A program made the position numbers and the translations under genes. From the NCBI GenBank assembly GCA_015179045.1, contig WHUZ01000068.1:124001-188000 (forward strand): 64,000 bases of DNA, in the 5' to 3' direction. This document shows positions 22,101 to 35,049 of this stretch, in pieces. Under the pieces are notes generated by a model, which was not told the DNA's origin, made no database searches, and was given only the letters and a program-made list of their open reading frames with translations. Positions within the stretch are counted from its first letter, which is position 1, and the number at the start of each line of letters is the position of its first letter. This stretch comes from Kalaharituber pfeilii (Eukaryota; Ascomycota; Pezizomycetes; Pezizales; Pezizaceae).

Positions 22101-24147
22101 TGATTTTTGCAAGGGATTACTTATTTTAGACAATTCTCTGGATGTTGTCCGCTTTGTGCACTCATCAGTACCAGAATACCTAACAACAACGAATTCACAA
22201 TGGGGTATTCTGGACGCCCAGCTTCTTGTTGCTGAGGCTTGTTTGTGGACCCTCCAGAACCTGCACTCAGGTAGGTCGCAAGTGCAAGACTGTGTGGATG
22301 ATCACCCTCTGTACAACTATTCCGGTCAGTACTGGTTGAAACACTGTCGGTCCTATCAATCCTTAGTTATGCCCTTAACCAACATGGCTATAACTCCTTC
22401 GCCGTATGCACCAAAAGTCATATTGCTTCACAGTTTCTTGGGTTCTTTTAACCAACCGAGTGGGGCTTATGTGAAATGGTCGACATGGTTAGGTGCGAAT
22501 GAGTGGAAATATGGGTTATCTACGATCTGGCGTTCAATATCATCAACCCCCTTACGAGCCATTTTTGCTGTGGCAATCGGTGGCTTAGGACAGTTGGCTA
22601 GCTACTTGTGGGTTCCTGAGAACCTTGACATGCGCCTATGGAACGATTGTGGTGAATCTTTGTTGCATGTAGCTGCCAAGAGTGGAGAAGTATGGACAGT
22701 GAAACAAACACTGTGCAGGAGAGATGATCCCTACATCGTGTGGGGCGAGTTTGGAACTGCCCTAGGTGCCGCAGCATCTATGGGCTATAAGGATATTATC
22801 TCACTTCTACTAGATCAAGGCGCGGATGCCAACTTTGTGAGTAACCAATATGGAACTGCCCTAGCCAAAGCTGCATTGAGAGGTGACAAAGAAATAGTCT
22901 CACTTCTGCTTGATCGAGGAGCGTATATCAATGGTATGAGCGGACCGTATGGAACTGCCCTTTATGCCGCGGCATATGGAAGGCAGAAAGAGATAGTTTC
23001 ACTTCTGCTAGACCATGGAGCAGATGTCAATATTCTGTGTGGTCCGTGGGGAACTGCCCTTTATGCTGCTGCTTATGCAAGTGAGAAAGAAATAGTCTCA
23101 CTTCTGCTAGACCATGGAGCAGATGCCAATATTGTGGGCGGCATGTACGGAACTGCCCTTGCTGTAGCTGCAGCTAAGTGTGAGAAAGAAATTGTCTCAC
23201 TTCTGCTAGATCATGGAGCAGATGCCAGCGTTGTTTGTGGCGAGTATGGGACTGCCCTAATTGCAGCTACAGACGGAGGAAATAAGGACATTATCTTACT
23301 TCTACTTGATCAAGGAGTGGATGTCAACGTCAATATGGAGAAGTATGGAACTGCCCTGGTTAGAGCTGTAGCCAAGCTTGACAGGGCAATTGTCAGACTT
23401 CTGCTAGATCGCGGAGCAGATGCCAACATTAGGACTCCCCTGAGATCAGCCGTATCCAATAGTGATAAAGAAATAGTCGCACTTCTGCTAGATCGAGGAG
23501 CAGCTGCTACTGTTATCGGTTGTAGCTATGGAAGTGCTTTGGCTGACGCTGTATATGATGGTGAGAAGGAAATTGTCCAACTTCTGCTAGATCGAGGAGC
23601 AGATGTCAATGTTGTGGGCGGTGACTTTGGAACTGCCCTGGGGACAGCTGCGTATAGACGTGACGTGGAAATCTTCACACTTGTGCTCGATGCAGGAGCG
23701 GATGTCAATCTTGTGGGTGGCAAGTATGGAACTGCCCTGGGTGTAGCTGCTCATCATTCGGGGCCGGAAATAGTCTCAATTCTGCTAGATCGAGGAGCAG
23801 ATCCCAACATTGTGGCTGGCACGTTTGGAACTGCCCTGTGTCAAGCTGTAGATTCGGGCAAGGAGAAAGTGGTCACATTGCTGCTGGATCGAGGGGCGGA
23901 TCCCAACCTTGTGGGTGGCAAGTATGGAACTGCCCTGTGTGCAGCTGTATATAAGGGGGAGGACGAGATATTCAAAATCCTGCTGACTCGAGGGGCTGAT
24001 CCATTTCCTGTCCTCCATAGGAGTCTCCCTTCACCACTGGATTGGGCAGTTAAGCGAGATCGTAAAGAAATGGAACAAGTGTTGAAGACGTTAAAAAGAG
24101 CTAAACTCACCGCGAATATGGGCACGGGTTCTGTTAATGCAGTTTAA
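19200..24147 (+). CDS. NACHT-type NLR with C-terminal ankyrin repeats
   Basis: Eight exons keep one frame: 19200-19940, 20047-20449, 20523-20552, 20608-20703, 20758-20931, 20997-21021, 21092-21673 and 21792-24147, giving about 1468 aa. Residues 1-140 are a low-complexity Gln/Ser/Pro leader. About 142-390 match the helical N-terminal domain common in fungal NLRs ('VLQYDPMHAAVPWVGVRLIL'). The NTPase has Walker A 'GTGKTKL' (about 483-489, created across two introns) and Walker B 'IILDALDEC' (about 578). A winged-helix-like region follows ('LERL/LKWMLVSCRLLSPSEL'). From about 965 there are some 15 ankyrin repeats of 34 aa, most built on 'GTAL-AA...EIVSLLLD-GAD'. Proteins of this architecture act in fungal allorecognition and xenorecognition; that role is inferred here. 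The start at 19200 was chosen because upstream codons lack family character, but in-frame ATGs at 18861 and 18900 exist. Intact as modelled. A family B micro-insertion lies 33 bp after the stop. Confidence 0.85.
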
Positions 24148-24179
24148 TAGTTGCTGTAGGTTTCAGTTGTATGCACTGT

Positions 24180-24184
24180 TGATC

Positions 24185-24217
<33 letters not shown>

Positions 24218-24279
24218 TTATTTTATCTTTACATTTTTATATGTCATTACTCGTATGCCGCCCTGCGGGCTATGGCGAG
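24180..24279 (-). mobile_element. Family B hairpin-only insertion in the NLR 3' region
   Basis: An (ATT)n-modified poly(T) run followed by an antisense family B tail ending GCTATGGCGAG. ATGCACTGT occurs on both sides (24171-24179, 24280-24288). The 5' boundary is exactly at the hairpin base. It lies just downstream of the NLR stop codon, in the antisense orientation. Confidence 0.75.
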
Positions 24280-24288
24280 ATGCACTGT

Positions 24289-27180
24289 GAAGGATCTATT
24301 CTGTACAAGCTAGTGAGTCTAGGGTAGTATTGCATGTTTTGGAAATTGAAATGCTTTATCTGAATTCATGGTGAACTTTTCCTAGGTCTTTGTGATGCTG
24401 GGTAGTAGGTTACGCACTGATAATGGTGCTGGTCTGCCGTGTGCAGTTTGGTTCCTAGGGCGATGGGACATGTAAAGGTGTGGTTAACGGTGAGCTACTT
24501 AGCAAGGGGCGGAGTGGAGGGCGGCAGGCACCGAGTGTTGAGGTTCAAGGAATTGGGGTCGCAATTCTAGGTGTCTGAGGGGACTTGATTGCTTGATGAC
24601 GATGACAGGCAAGGGGACTGGTTGACGAAGATTGGGAAGGCGGAGGAGGCTGCGCAGGGAATCGGTAGAAACAGCACGGGCCGACTAGTCTGCTCGCAAA
24701 CATACTATGTTCTTGAGGGATATGTGGTGTTCCTCGCGAACTACCGTCTAGCTACGGACACCCAGTCCAGTCAGGAACATGAATGTACTTACATGTACCT
24801 ATATGCTCGCCTATGACCTAAGGTCCTAGTAAGGCATTATAAGTATTTATGATACCAATGGCACTATATTCATCAAGATAATCGCTCTCATCCCCCTGAT
24901 TAGTACAGTTACCAGAATTGCCTTTTTTTTACAACGAGTTGAAGGTGTAACCTCTGGCATGCAACTCATCAAATAAATACCTATAGCATATCCGGTAATG
25001 TCCCTGGAAAGCTTTTTTGCTGATAGAAATATTGGTACGATTGTAAATTCTGGGTTCTTACGGTATAGAAATATGGAAGTGCAGCAAAAAACAAACAGGC
25101 TGATTTTAGACTCTATTTTGTTGCACTGACGGTAGCGGACGTGCAAGTTGGAATAAGTTTTTTAGCAGCAACTTGTGGAGTAATATGATAGTGACAAGGG
25201 GGGTGTGTGCTAGTGGACGGTACCTGGTCCGCCTATGCTTATTGCGCATGCGACATAGAGGTACCGAGTGGTACTTGAGCTGAGGTAGTGTTCCACTCTC
25301 CTTGCGAATAGACTGGTTTTCTAGTCTGCTCGCGGCAGTCAGTTCGCGAACAAAATATGGTTCCCGACCAGTCTGGAATACCACCACCAGTCGGGTACAG
25401 CCATAGTAGTTTGCTAGCAGGAAGCCGATTGCAAACATCCCATGTGTTGACATACTTATACTTGAACCGGAGGCTTGGTACTACTCCCTCCGCGACTGTG
25501 TTGATACACCTCTTTGCCGCCTGCCTGTACCCCCGCTGCGCCGTTCTGCTCGGATTCTATAGCAACCTCCTACTTACACTCCACGCCGGCAATATATAGA
25601 ATATCCAAGTCAAAACTTCTCCCAGCTGTCGTTTAGACTAGTTTCTTTGCTTGCACTGGATCGTGTGACATAGAAGGAACCTGGCATTCGACATATGTAA
25701 TAAAACATGCAAATAATCTTGCGCCAGCGTCATTGTATTTGCATCATTGAGAATTGTCATTAGCATGCAAATTGCTGCGGTAATGCTGAATATGGCTTCT
25801 CTTGAGGCATGTCAAGAGGCAGCCAATGTACCTGCTCAGTCAGCGATAGTTCCCCGATAAAATACCTGTGAATAGAACCTCCGTTCTACCAAGGAATCAT
25901 TAAAATTGGGAGCTGGAACCGGGGGGATCACTTCTTTATCGTTCCCATGAATTCCAGCACTTCTACGATGCCGCTTCAAGTCGCCGTTGACTTTCCCCTA
26001 GTATTATTGGTATATAATGGGAAAAGGACCACTTGTAACATTCGTTTAACCGAGGGCATAATTTAGTGCTTGCGTGGCCAGCCAGGAGCTGCCCTTGGTG
26101 ATATTTCCCATACATACACGATAACAAATATAACTCCTCTCTCACTTTTCTTAATTTTTTTTTTTTTTTCGGTTACAGATGTCCCGCGTCATACTGGTAG
26201 TTGGAAGTAATGTATGCTGTACCTTCCCGCCCCAATCCGCAACTCTGGATCTCCAAGACCCCCATCTCAATTACATCCTACATCAAGTATAGTACCGCCT
26301 CGTATGCTCTTTCACCTCCGTACTTTATATATTATATCCTATGCTACGCATACATAAAGGATAGGCAAGATCAAGTACCTTTTCATGCGGATTCTAGACC
26401 GAGATGGAAAGAGGTGGTACAGCTGCGGTACATCCGTCACCTTTCACAGAGGCTGCAAGAACATGATTAGCTGCGCTCCTTCGCGGAAGACAGTAAAAAT
26501 TACCCAGCGGACGGTACGGTTTGCAACGCATCCCCCTAAACTTATTCTGGGTCACTGCGCTTTCGAGGTCAGCTTCGAACTCAAACCATTGAGGCTAGTT
26601 GCAACGAGACACAAAATCACGGATAGACAATAATATTTCCTCCAGTAGTGATGTCCAAGATTCATGTTATTTCTCTATGATAACCTGGGGATAAAACCCA
26701 CTATTCTGATTTCCAGATACCAGCGGCCATGGGACAAAAGCAAGCGTCAGAATCGCCGCTCTATGCCCGCTTCTATTTTTTTTTCCCTCTCCATTCCGAC
26801 TGCGAAGAAACTGCATATGTGGGTATATATATTCACAAACGAAATCACATTATCTTGTATACGTACAAAGAGACTTATCTTGAATTGAATATGGAGTTCA
26901 GTTGGTGGAGGAGTTTTACGTTTCTGCAAGGGCGAATTGCAAACCGGATTATGAACATATCATACTGGTAGCCGGAAGTACCCTTGTACCAGCCTTGACT
27001 AAGACACCCCGCGCCAAGATCCCCAACCATCGCATCCACGTTGTATTAAGCTCTCGTGTCCCCACAAACAAAGCTTAAGAGAGCTTAAGTCCACCTCATA
27101 CAATTGCTTCCTACTACTTCCTTCGATCTCCCCCAACCTCGTCAACGGCGATTAAGAATCCTTCTGCACCCGCCATATTC
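24289..27180. other. Long non-coding interval
   Basis: No ORF with a recognisable domain. A short motif (TCATACTGGTAG..GGAAGTA) recurs at 26190-26212 and 26958-26982. TCTAGTCTGCTCGC-type sequence recurs near 24688 and 25320. A T-run at 26156-26169 is not followed by a LINE hairpin. Confidence 0.35.
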
Positions 27181-27185
27181 CAACC

Positions 27186-30100
27186 CTACTGAACCATTCT
27201 CCCTCTCTCTTCGCTGTGCATTAGCATTACAGACACATTCTTGACCCCTTTTCCGTCCTCCTCATTGTCATGCCACCATTCTTTCACCTTTTCCATTTTC
27301 CTTGCTGCGTTTTGTTGTTGTGTACTTGTTTGCGGCACCGTGCGGGAAACGGGGACTGAAAATGGCGGCAGCGGCATATACCCCTTTAGTTTTTCGGGTT
27401 GTTTGTTCCGATTTCTCGAGAGATTGCTCTGGTTGAGTAATAGATACACGCACCAAATCCGGTAACAGGGGACGGAGGTGGGTGGAACTGGATAGGTATC
27501 GCCTTTGAATTATCTGTCCTAGTTGCTAGTGGTATTTGCGAAATATCCGCAGGGGAAGCTTGGGGAGCTTGAGTCTGCACCGACATAATTTTGCCTCCAT
27601 ACCGAAGTGCCCCAATGGTGCTAATTATAACAGCGGAACCTGTCCCCTCTCCTAGTGTCCGCAACGTCATAGAAAGCTCAACGCGCCCTTCAATACAATG
27701 ACTATCGTCTCCAGCTTTCCTTTGTCACCGCCTTCCTCATCCTCGCCTCATCTGGAAGCTGTTTCTACACGGGGATTTGGCGCTGCTGATTTCGGTTGCG
27801 GAGGTGGCTTTGGTTATGCGCATCCGGGGGAGACAAACCCCGCTAAAACAAATCGGTTTGGGTTTGCGATGATTTGTTGTGATTGCTATGCAGTTTGGAG
27901 CCTTTGGGGCTTGAGAAAGAGCCGGTGGAGGCGCAACCGCAGTTGCGGCCCCTGGAGCCCGAGGCCTCATCCCCACTCTTTCGCGATTCATCCTCTCTGT
28001 CATCAGCCTGCGGTTCCACCCTGCGCCTGTCTCCGTCATCACTCGGCCTGCTCCTTCGGCATTGGAGATGGGCTCTCGGTCTCTGGCAGGTTATAAATTT
28101 CCTTCTCTTCCTCCTACCGGAAATAGTCATCTTCAACCTCCGACTTCTGTCCCCAGGAGCGAAGTATACCCGTTTATATTCCCCTTCACGGACGCTGACA
28201 GTGTAGATTTGGTAGCATTGTGCATTTTGCGCTGCCACCGATCCGCCATCATGCCGACTAGAGCATTTGTGCCCCGGGATTGCTTTCGATATCCCCCTAA
28301 GCGCCCTGCCGCTAGCCGCAAGTGGCCGCATCCGCCGTGAACTAAGCGTCAATTCCCACCTCTGATTCTTGCACCTATGTCGACACACTCTGAGCGTTAA
28401 GCGAGGTTCCCTCCTCGTCCATGTCCCAAATCGCCTCCGGAAGCTCTCCGACTTGTCCCCTGCAGGGACTTGTGCACGTGATGCCCTTTCATACAAACCC
28501 ATCTGCACCTCTGCGTCGCTAAGTCCGCAGCGGAGAAGCGGAAAAGGTATTTGAGCAGCTCCAAGGATCCTTGATGCAAGTCTTTAAGTGCACTGCTGCC
28601 GAGATACCTTTATGATTCCGCTATGCATTCGAATGCCCCGTTCGATGCCAACTAAGCCGAACGGCCTTCTCCTTTGCTATTGCGCAATTGCCCTATCCTC
28701 TGTGCCGCTTCAACATATCGCCAGCCGAACAAACAACAAACAGCAAACCAGAGATGCCGCCAGCCAGAACTCCTCGGCCCCCAGCAAGCATAATCCATAC
28801 TAGCTCGCTCGTGCAGCTCCAAACTATCCGCTCTAGACCCATGCTGCAGCGCAACGCATCGCTGCGGCACTCATGACCATCTACCCCCTTCCGGAACCGG
28901 TGGCCCCGAAACCAGCTGCCTCCTTCTCCGCCAACATCTCAGCGACTCAGTCATGCTTCTTCTCGGTTTCTCTCCGTTTCCAGTACAGTCCCCTTTCTTA
29001 ATCTAATCCGCATCTTGCTTCCTCCCTCTCATCCCTTTTATCACCAAAAGCATCCATGCTAATTCTAGTTGTAGGAACATTGAATGATATTGCTCGAATG
29101 TTTCCAGCACCCCCGAAACGCCGTGACCCTAGTCTAAGACTATGCATACGCCCCTGCCCTCGAATCAGCCTTCAACCTCATGGCATTGCTCCCCGGTGCT
29201 GCCTACGGCCTCTTGACCCCCTTGGCGTTGTTGCATGCCTGTGGTCTGAGGAAACTTCTTTCGATCTCTATAGCTACCTGTTCCCGTGTCGCAACCAAAG
29301 CCCGCTCGCCTTCTTGCACTCCCCAGGAGCTCTGCCCCCATACTCTCGATGCGACTGTATTCTTTACCTCTCCCTACTCCCCGTCAGCGATTGCCAAAGG
29401 CATACACAAAATGGCCGTCATAATGCTTCGCATAAGTCTTCTAGACTCTGATACAATCCCTTATTATCGTCTGCCACCTCAGAAACATCAAGTCCCAGGA
29501 GCTGCTGGACGCGCCGTACTGATGCTAGTTATAATGGTTCTAGACGCGGCAGTCAGCAGGGGATGCGGCAGATTTTCAGATTTACTATTGTGGTCAACAA
29601 GGCACTCGGACTCGTGGTGTATGACTGTCAATCGTTACTAAATCTGGGGACAGTAACGTTGGAAGGGATGCTGCTAAGCAGAAAAGGGCCAGAGGAGGTA
29701 GGGAAGGGCGAAAGACAGGATGCTGCAAAGGCGGGATTGAACAGCCGGTGGAGAGGGGTAGGCAAAGAGGCTAAAGAGGTATTAATCGAAGTGGATATTA
29801 TGAGCGGACGGTACCCCGGAGAGAGTAGCCCACCGCCTATGCTGTGGGAGGTAGTTGTTGTGGTAGTTTTCTTTCTTGGGGATAGAACCCTGGCGCCTGT
29901 GCGGGAGCTGGGAAGCCTCCACTGGCATCACCATATGCTGCATCTGCCATCGCACATGCACCCATTTCATGCTCGGAATAATTTTTTAACTTGCTCTTTC
30001 GATCCATTTCGGGACTCGTCTTCTCGCTATTCAGTTTTTCTCTTCTCTTTCTCTGCCTCCTCTGCCTCCTCTTCCCACAGCACTTACACTCCCATCTGAC

Positions 30101-30400
30101 TTTTGATCTCCGCCTCGGCCTTTCCTTCCTGTTCCCATTCTGTGCCTCGTTCCTTTTCCCTGATGCCTCATCCAATTTCGTCTTTCCATGCATGCGATGC
30201 TGCCTGTGTGTTTTAGTTCTATACTTGGGGTAGGAACTTTCGATGTTTACGCCGGCTTCAGCGGCACTGTCAATTTCAGGAGAGGGGAGGGGTGGTGGGA
30301 TGGATGAAGTAAGTGGAGGAAGTGAAGAAGGTTGTGCAATATTGGTGGGATGGGAGATGGAGTGATGATTGTGCTAATAACTGTGATAGCGATGATTGCC
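27186..30400 (-). pseudogene. Decayed duplicated unit, part A copy 1
   Basis: Parts of this block (28060-28270 and about 29990-30310) match 33340-33590 and 33680-33960 in the same orientation and order. On the minus strand a peptide is conserved between the copies ('KSTLSASVKGNINGYTSLLG' here, 'KSTLSVPEKGNMNGHISLLG' in the other), which suggests the minus strand was coding. The remaining frames are Pro/Arg-rich and broken. I do not recognise the family. It may be a cellular gene family or an unclassified transposon protein. Confidence 0.35.
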
Positions 30401-30818
30401 GTATTGCTGATGCTGATACTGACAATCTAGAGAACAATAGCAAACGCCAATCCTGCTTTCCTCCGCACTTCTTACCCCGTTCACTCGAACATACCGCTTT
30501 TGCGTCCAGTGACCTTTCTCCCGTCGGCAGTCCACAGACGGTATATTCCGACGAATATTTAAGCTTGATACCCCGGCATCTGAAAGCGAAGGGTCGAGGA
30601 TTAGGTCAGACCCCACGGTTGTGATATTGATTGGCACAGGGAGGGTGGTATATGCTTCCTGATACTGTGTCATAGAGGGAAGATAGATTGCAGAAGAGTC
30701 GATAATTATTCCCTCCGATGCATGGTGCTGTGGAGGGGTGTAATGGAGTTCAATCACGGTTTTCTCTTCCGAAATTGATTTCTGATTAAAGGATGACGAT
30801 GACGATGACCCTTACGCT

Positions 30819-31523
30819 TTGCTACCGCTGCTCTCTCCAATTCCAATCTCAATATATACCCTGTCGCCACTGTTGACTCTGCCTGCCACTTGTTCTTTTC
30901 TTGCTTTCTCTTCCTTTTTACTCTCTTGCGCCTCTTTGTTTCTCTTACGCAGACATACGACTCTCGATTTATTCCCGCTGAGATACCCTATCGAGAACTA
31001 CCTCCGGAGAAGTCCACATACCCCTGTATTACCCTTTTTCAGCCTTAGCTCCTTCAATTACCGCCTGCGCCGTCTCTTTCACCTTCTTTGCAGCTTCCGT
31101 GAATGTGTCTTTTTTTTTCCCTCTCGGGAGGTTTCTCAAATATACCCCTTTCCTTCCTTAGCTTCCCGTCGTTCTTTTTACTCGGGGAGCCAACCATACA
31201 CACCCTATTCTCTTGGTAGGGAACCCTGGAGTGGACAGCAAATGCGAAAGAGTCTGAACTCGAATTTGACGAACTTTTTGGGCTTGACTTCGGTTGATGA
31301 GAATGATAGTGACGACGGCGATGAGGAAGAGGCGGATGACAGCGACGACATTAAGAATGAACCCTGGAACTTATCACCCATGACTTCAACCCAACTCTCG
31401 TGCAATGTCGACTCCGATTCCGGTTGCTTCCTTGTTTTATCTGCTCGAGCGGAAACAATTTGCCATGGGATCTTGCACCATTCCCGCTACAATCTAGCGG
31501 ATTTCCTGGTTTTTTTTTTCTAA
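30819..31523 (+). CDS. Hypothetical protein, acidic C-terminal part (part B copy 1)
   Basis: A 234-codon open frame, hydrophobic at the start and acidic near 31290-31360 ('DENDSDDGDEEEADDSDD'). About 31070-31380 is clearly homologous to the minus strand of 34540-34880, including 'LFHLLCSFRE' against 'LFHLLCGFRE'. The best protein alignment needs a frame shift near 31250, so one or both copies are decayed. No known domain. A short acidic block could be an activation or interaction segment, but that is speculation. Confidence 0.3.
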   Translation: MLPLLSPIPISIYTLSPLLTLPATCSFLAFSSFLLSCASLFLLRRHTTLDLFPLRYPIENYLRRSPHTPVLPFFSLSSFNYRLRRLFHLLCSFRECVFFFPSREVSQIYPFPSLASRRSFYSGSQPYTPYSLGREPWSGQQMRKSLNSNLTNFLGLTSVDENDSDDGDEEEADDSDDIKNEPWNLSPMTSTQLSCNVDSDSGCFLVLSARAETICHGILHHSRYNLADFLVFFF

Positions 31524-31529
31524 TCTCGC

Positions 31530-33270
31530 AGTAGGCAATCACCATGAGGTATCATCAACCTACCTTTGGACAAACGACAATCTATGGGGATACCAGAGGA
31601 AGCATCATATCATCGACAGAAAAAGCAAGTTGGCCGAAAAAGAAATTTCATTTATGGAAAAGAGGGAGAGCAAGAGGAAGGAAAATTACAAAGTAACTCG
31701 AAACCCTACCAAAGGGACGAAATGAGGGGAACATAGAAATATCATTTATAATAGCAAACTTTACCTTATTGAATAGTATAATATAAATATGCTTACCTTG
31801 GTGAATGTGAAATAAATATTAGGATTTTTAGTGAGAGTAATAGGTAGGAAAGTTATATTGCCGTTTGGGCCGCAGCTGACAGGTTAATTGGTCAAGCCGC
31901 TGTCCCGACGTGGTGGAATGGTTTGACCAGCCGGTTCACTCCGACAACTCATGGATCCCCCCTTTCGATTTCGGCATCATAATTCTCTATACTGTTTATC
32001 CCCTATTCCGGTTTTGATTCCTGCATCGTGTTTGAATCCTATATTGGCTGTTGAAATTTGGGATTATTGGTGGTTTCCTATGTCGGTCATTCGTGAACAT
32101 TGTTGTCGGCAAACATATAAGATCTCAGGGCCGCTCAGGTCGTCAATGGATCCTTTCCAGCGGGTTCCACAGTGCATTCGCTTTCCCTTGTTGCCATTCG
32201 CTTTCCCTTGTTTGCTACTGATCCTGGTCAGTCCATAACCAGGTAGTAGATTATTATTGATCGCGCGACTCAAGATCATAATTGGTTAGAGGTAAGCCTA
32301 GGGAATGTAGTAAAGAAGTGCCATTATTTTGGATACTCACCTGATCGGAAGGTTATCCACAAAATTTCCTCTCCTCCGGCGACGCCATGTACCTCTAGCT
32401 CTCAAGTTATCCATCTTGAATTGAATGAGCAGTGGGGCAGATCACAAAACTGTCAGAGTAAGGAAGGTGAAAACTATTGTAAAGAGCCTTAGAGTTTCAC
32501 TTTGAGGCTGTGTTTGAGTGGATGGTGATTGTTTATTGCTTTGCAGTTTTCAATTCGTGTCCTTGCAATGATTTGTAGGCGCCATCCTATCTGGTGTACG
32601 ACGTTCTTACTCCGCAGCGATACCAATCATACAAATATGGCGGCCCTGAGAGTGTCCTAATTGCACTATGTAAGCATGATGAATTTAGGCGCTACCAGGT
32701 ATCTATGGCTCCATATGATATCTAGGAGTCGCGGACCTCCATTAGCAGCTTCCCCACCATACACACAATCTCCTCGCATCACCAGCGCTCCCGACTTAGC
32801 CCAACTTACCCCTGCATATATAGCGAGCTTTTACCCCCACTTTGCTAAATAACCGGCGGAGCTAGCTGTTTCCCGAATCGCTAACTTCATCAGTATACCC
32901 AGCTTTCCGGCTTACAATCGCCTGGTATTCCAGTTTTCTACGTTTCCAGTGAGTCAGGAACGTCGACGCGTCTCGAGTGACCTTGTCACAAAGCATAGAC
33001 AATTAAACTTACATCAATACTTTAGGCCGTGGAAAGCCATCTGATTTGCGAAGGTAAACGGTGAGGCTCGGAAGTGACCAAGCATTGCTAGGAGTCGAAA
33101 ATGGTGATCTTATTTTTGATCCCGTTGTGAGGCTCTAACACTTTAATCGCTCATAATCGCTGCAACATCGCATTCTCGCTACGACATCCATCGCTCAAAC
33201 CCACTCTAAATCAGACTACCTCCGCACTACTGATTCGCTGTATTTTATCGTCGCCTCATCTCATCGCTTC
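31530..33270. other. No gene recognised
   Basis: AT-rich to mixed sequence with no convincing ORF (31700-31860 is strongly AT-rich). A short duplication GCATTCGCTTTCCCTTGTT/CCATTCGCTTTCCCTTGTTT lies at 32173-32213. Confidence 0.4.
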
Positions 33271-33276
33271 GTACCG

Positions 33277-33960
33277 CTATGTTGAAGAACACCAAGAACG
33301 CTGTCCCTGCTCCCTCACTCCCCCTACCCCACTATCACAATCTTCGGCATCGGACGTAGGGTTCTCGGTATCTCCGGCGGGCTGTACACTTCCCCTTCCC
33401 TTCCTACTACCAGAAGTAAAATCATCTTCGACCTTTAACGTCTCCGCGGTCCCCAGAAGCGAAATATGCCCGTTCATATTCCCCTTCTCGGGCACTGACA
33501 GTGTAGATTTGGACGTATCGTGCGTTTTGACTGCCGCCGATCTACCATCATATCGACTAGAACTCCAATACCACCTGCACACGTGCCGGGTGTGATACCA
33601 TGGAGGTGTCCACCGGGCGCAGTTGTGGTGGTGGCTCTCTCCGCTTTAGCGCTAAAAGAAATCCGATGCCGCACAACTTCAGGCTTTAATCTCCGCTTCG
33701 ACCTTTCCTTCTCCTTTCGTTCCTCTTTCCTCATCCCCCGCTGTTTCTCCGGCTGGGTTTCGCTGAGGGGAGGTGTTCAGCACTGCTTTCTCCCCATTTC
33801 GCCGCTGTGTGTTTTAGTTCTATAGTCTGCTGGGAAAACTTTCGATTTCTATGTCGGCTTCGTTACCACTATAGACCTCGGGAAAGGAGGGCTGTGGTGG
33901 GAGTGACGGGGATGACTGGAGAAGGCCAGAGCCAGTGAACAGGACTGCGCAATGTTGATA
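33277..33960 (-). pseudogene. Decayed duplicated unit, part A copy 2
   Basis: Counterpart of the 28.1 and 30.0-30.3 kb segments. The minus-strand frame 33277-33582 (101 aa) contains 'KSTLSVPEKGNMNGHISLLG' followed by an acidic/Gly/Ser-rich end. A second overlapping frame (33474-33734) continues upstream after a frame break. Function unknown. Confidence 0.35.
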
Positions 33961-34536
33961 GGATGGCAGATGGAGTGTTGTTATGATAGTGACTAAGATG
34001 GTGACGGTCGTGCTTTCTGGTGTGTCCCTTATCTATTGTTTTTGATGTGTCAGCTTTGCGTGGTCAGGATGATTCCGGAAAATGCTAATATAAATTCTCC
34101 CTGCAGTGGTCGAAGTAGAAGATAGAGATTAGTGCTGACAATTATACCATCGTTTCCGAATCACCACCGTTATCACCAATAGTGCCTTCCGCAGTGCACT
34201 TCTCACAATACCCTCGGAAAACGGCTCAATCACCAACCCCACGCACCACCTCCATCGCCACCGGCATCTCCATTCCCATCCCCAGTATCAACGCAATTGC
34301 AAGATAAAAAGCCTGGGATAGCGCCACAGATCGTATCGGAAACAGTGGAGGTCATGGAACATACTGACAAGGCCCCTATAAAGCCTAATTTTAGGAAGCG
34401 GTAACGTTTCCATCACCAATTCACAATATGCGGTTCCATTGCCAATTCACAGAATCCGAAGGCAATTGCGCCCGCTCGAAAAGATAAAAGAGGAGAGCAA
34501 TCGGAATCGAAGTGGAAGTTGACATCGGACCAGAGT

Positions 34537-34992
34537 CTAGTTGAAGTCGGGCAATGATTTCCGGAGTTCATTCCTAACGTCAACGTTATCGTCATCCTCG
34601 TCAATAGGGATTAGATCGAAGTCTAGTTTAACAAGTTCATCGCTAAATTCCGGTTCAGATTCGAACTCAGATTCACAGTGCAGATCCACCTCGTGGGAAC
34701 CCTTACCAAAGGAGTAGGGTGTGGGTGGCTGGCATCCCGAGAAAGAGAATAAGGAAGATAAGGAAAGGGGTATGTCTGACAAACTTCCCGGGAAAAAAAT
34801 CAGTTCACGGAAGCCGCAAAGGAGGTGAAAGAGGGGATACAGCAAGTTATTGTTGGGGATAAAGAGGCAGTTACAAGTGGTGGAGAGTGTTCGCACTTGC
34901 GGGAATTGTCTCTGCCGGTAGTTATTCTTCTGAATTTGGGAGGGGGACCCGAAGGCACGAATCGACAATTGCGAAACTGCGGAGAGAAACAA
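34537..34992 (-). pseudogene. Part B copy 2 (inverted relative to copy 1)
   Basis: A 151-codon minus-strand frame ending 'DEDDDNVDVRNELRKSLPDF'. Homologous to the plus-strand frame at 30819-31523 over about 300 bp, but in the opposite orientation although the part A copies share one orientation. The N-terminal half overlaps another frame (34800-35072). Family unknown. Confidence 0.35.
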
Positions 34993-35049
34993 AGATGCGC
35001 AAGAGGATAAAAATGAAGTGGGGGCAGGAAAGGAACAAGACTAGGGAAG

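Noticed and set aside
26156..26169. T-run that might mark another hairpin-only insertion
   Set aside because: Neither family A nor B tail follows and no flanking duplication is present.
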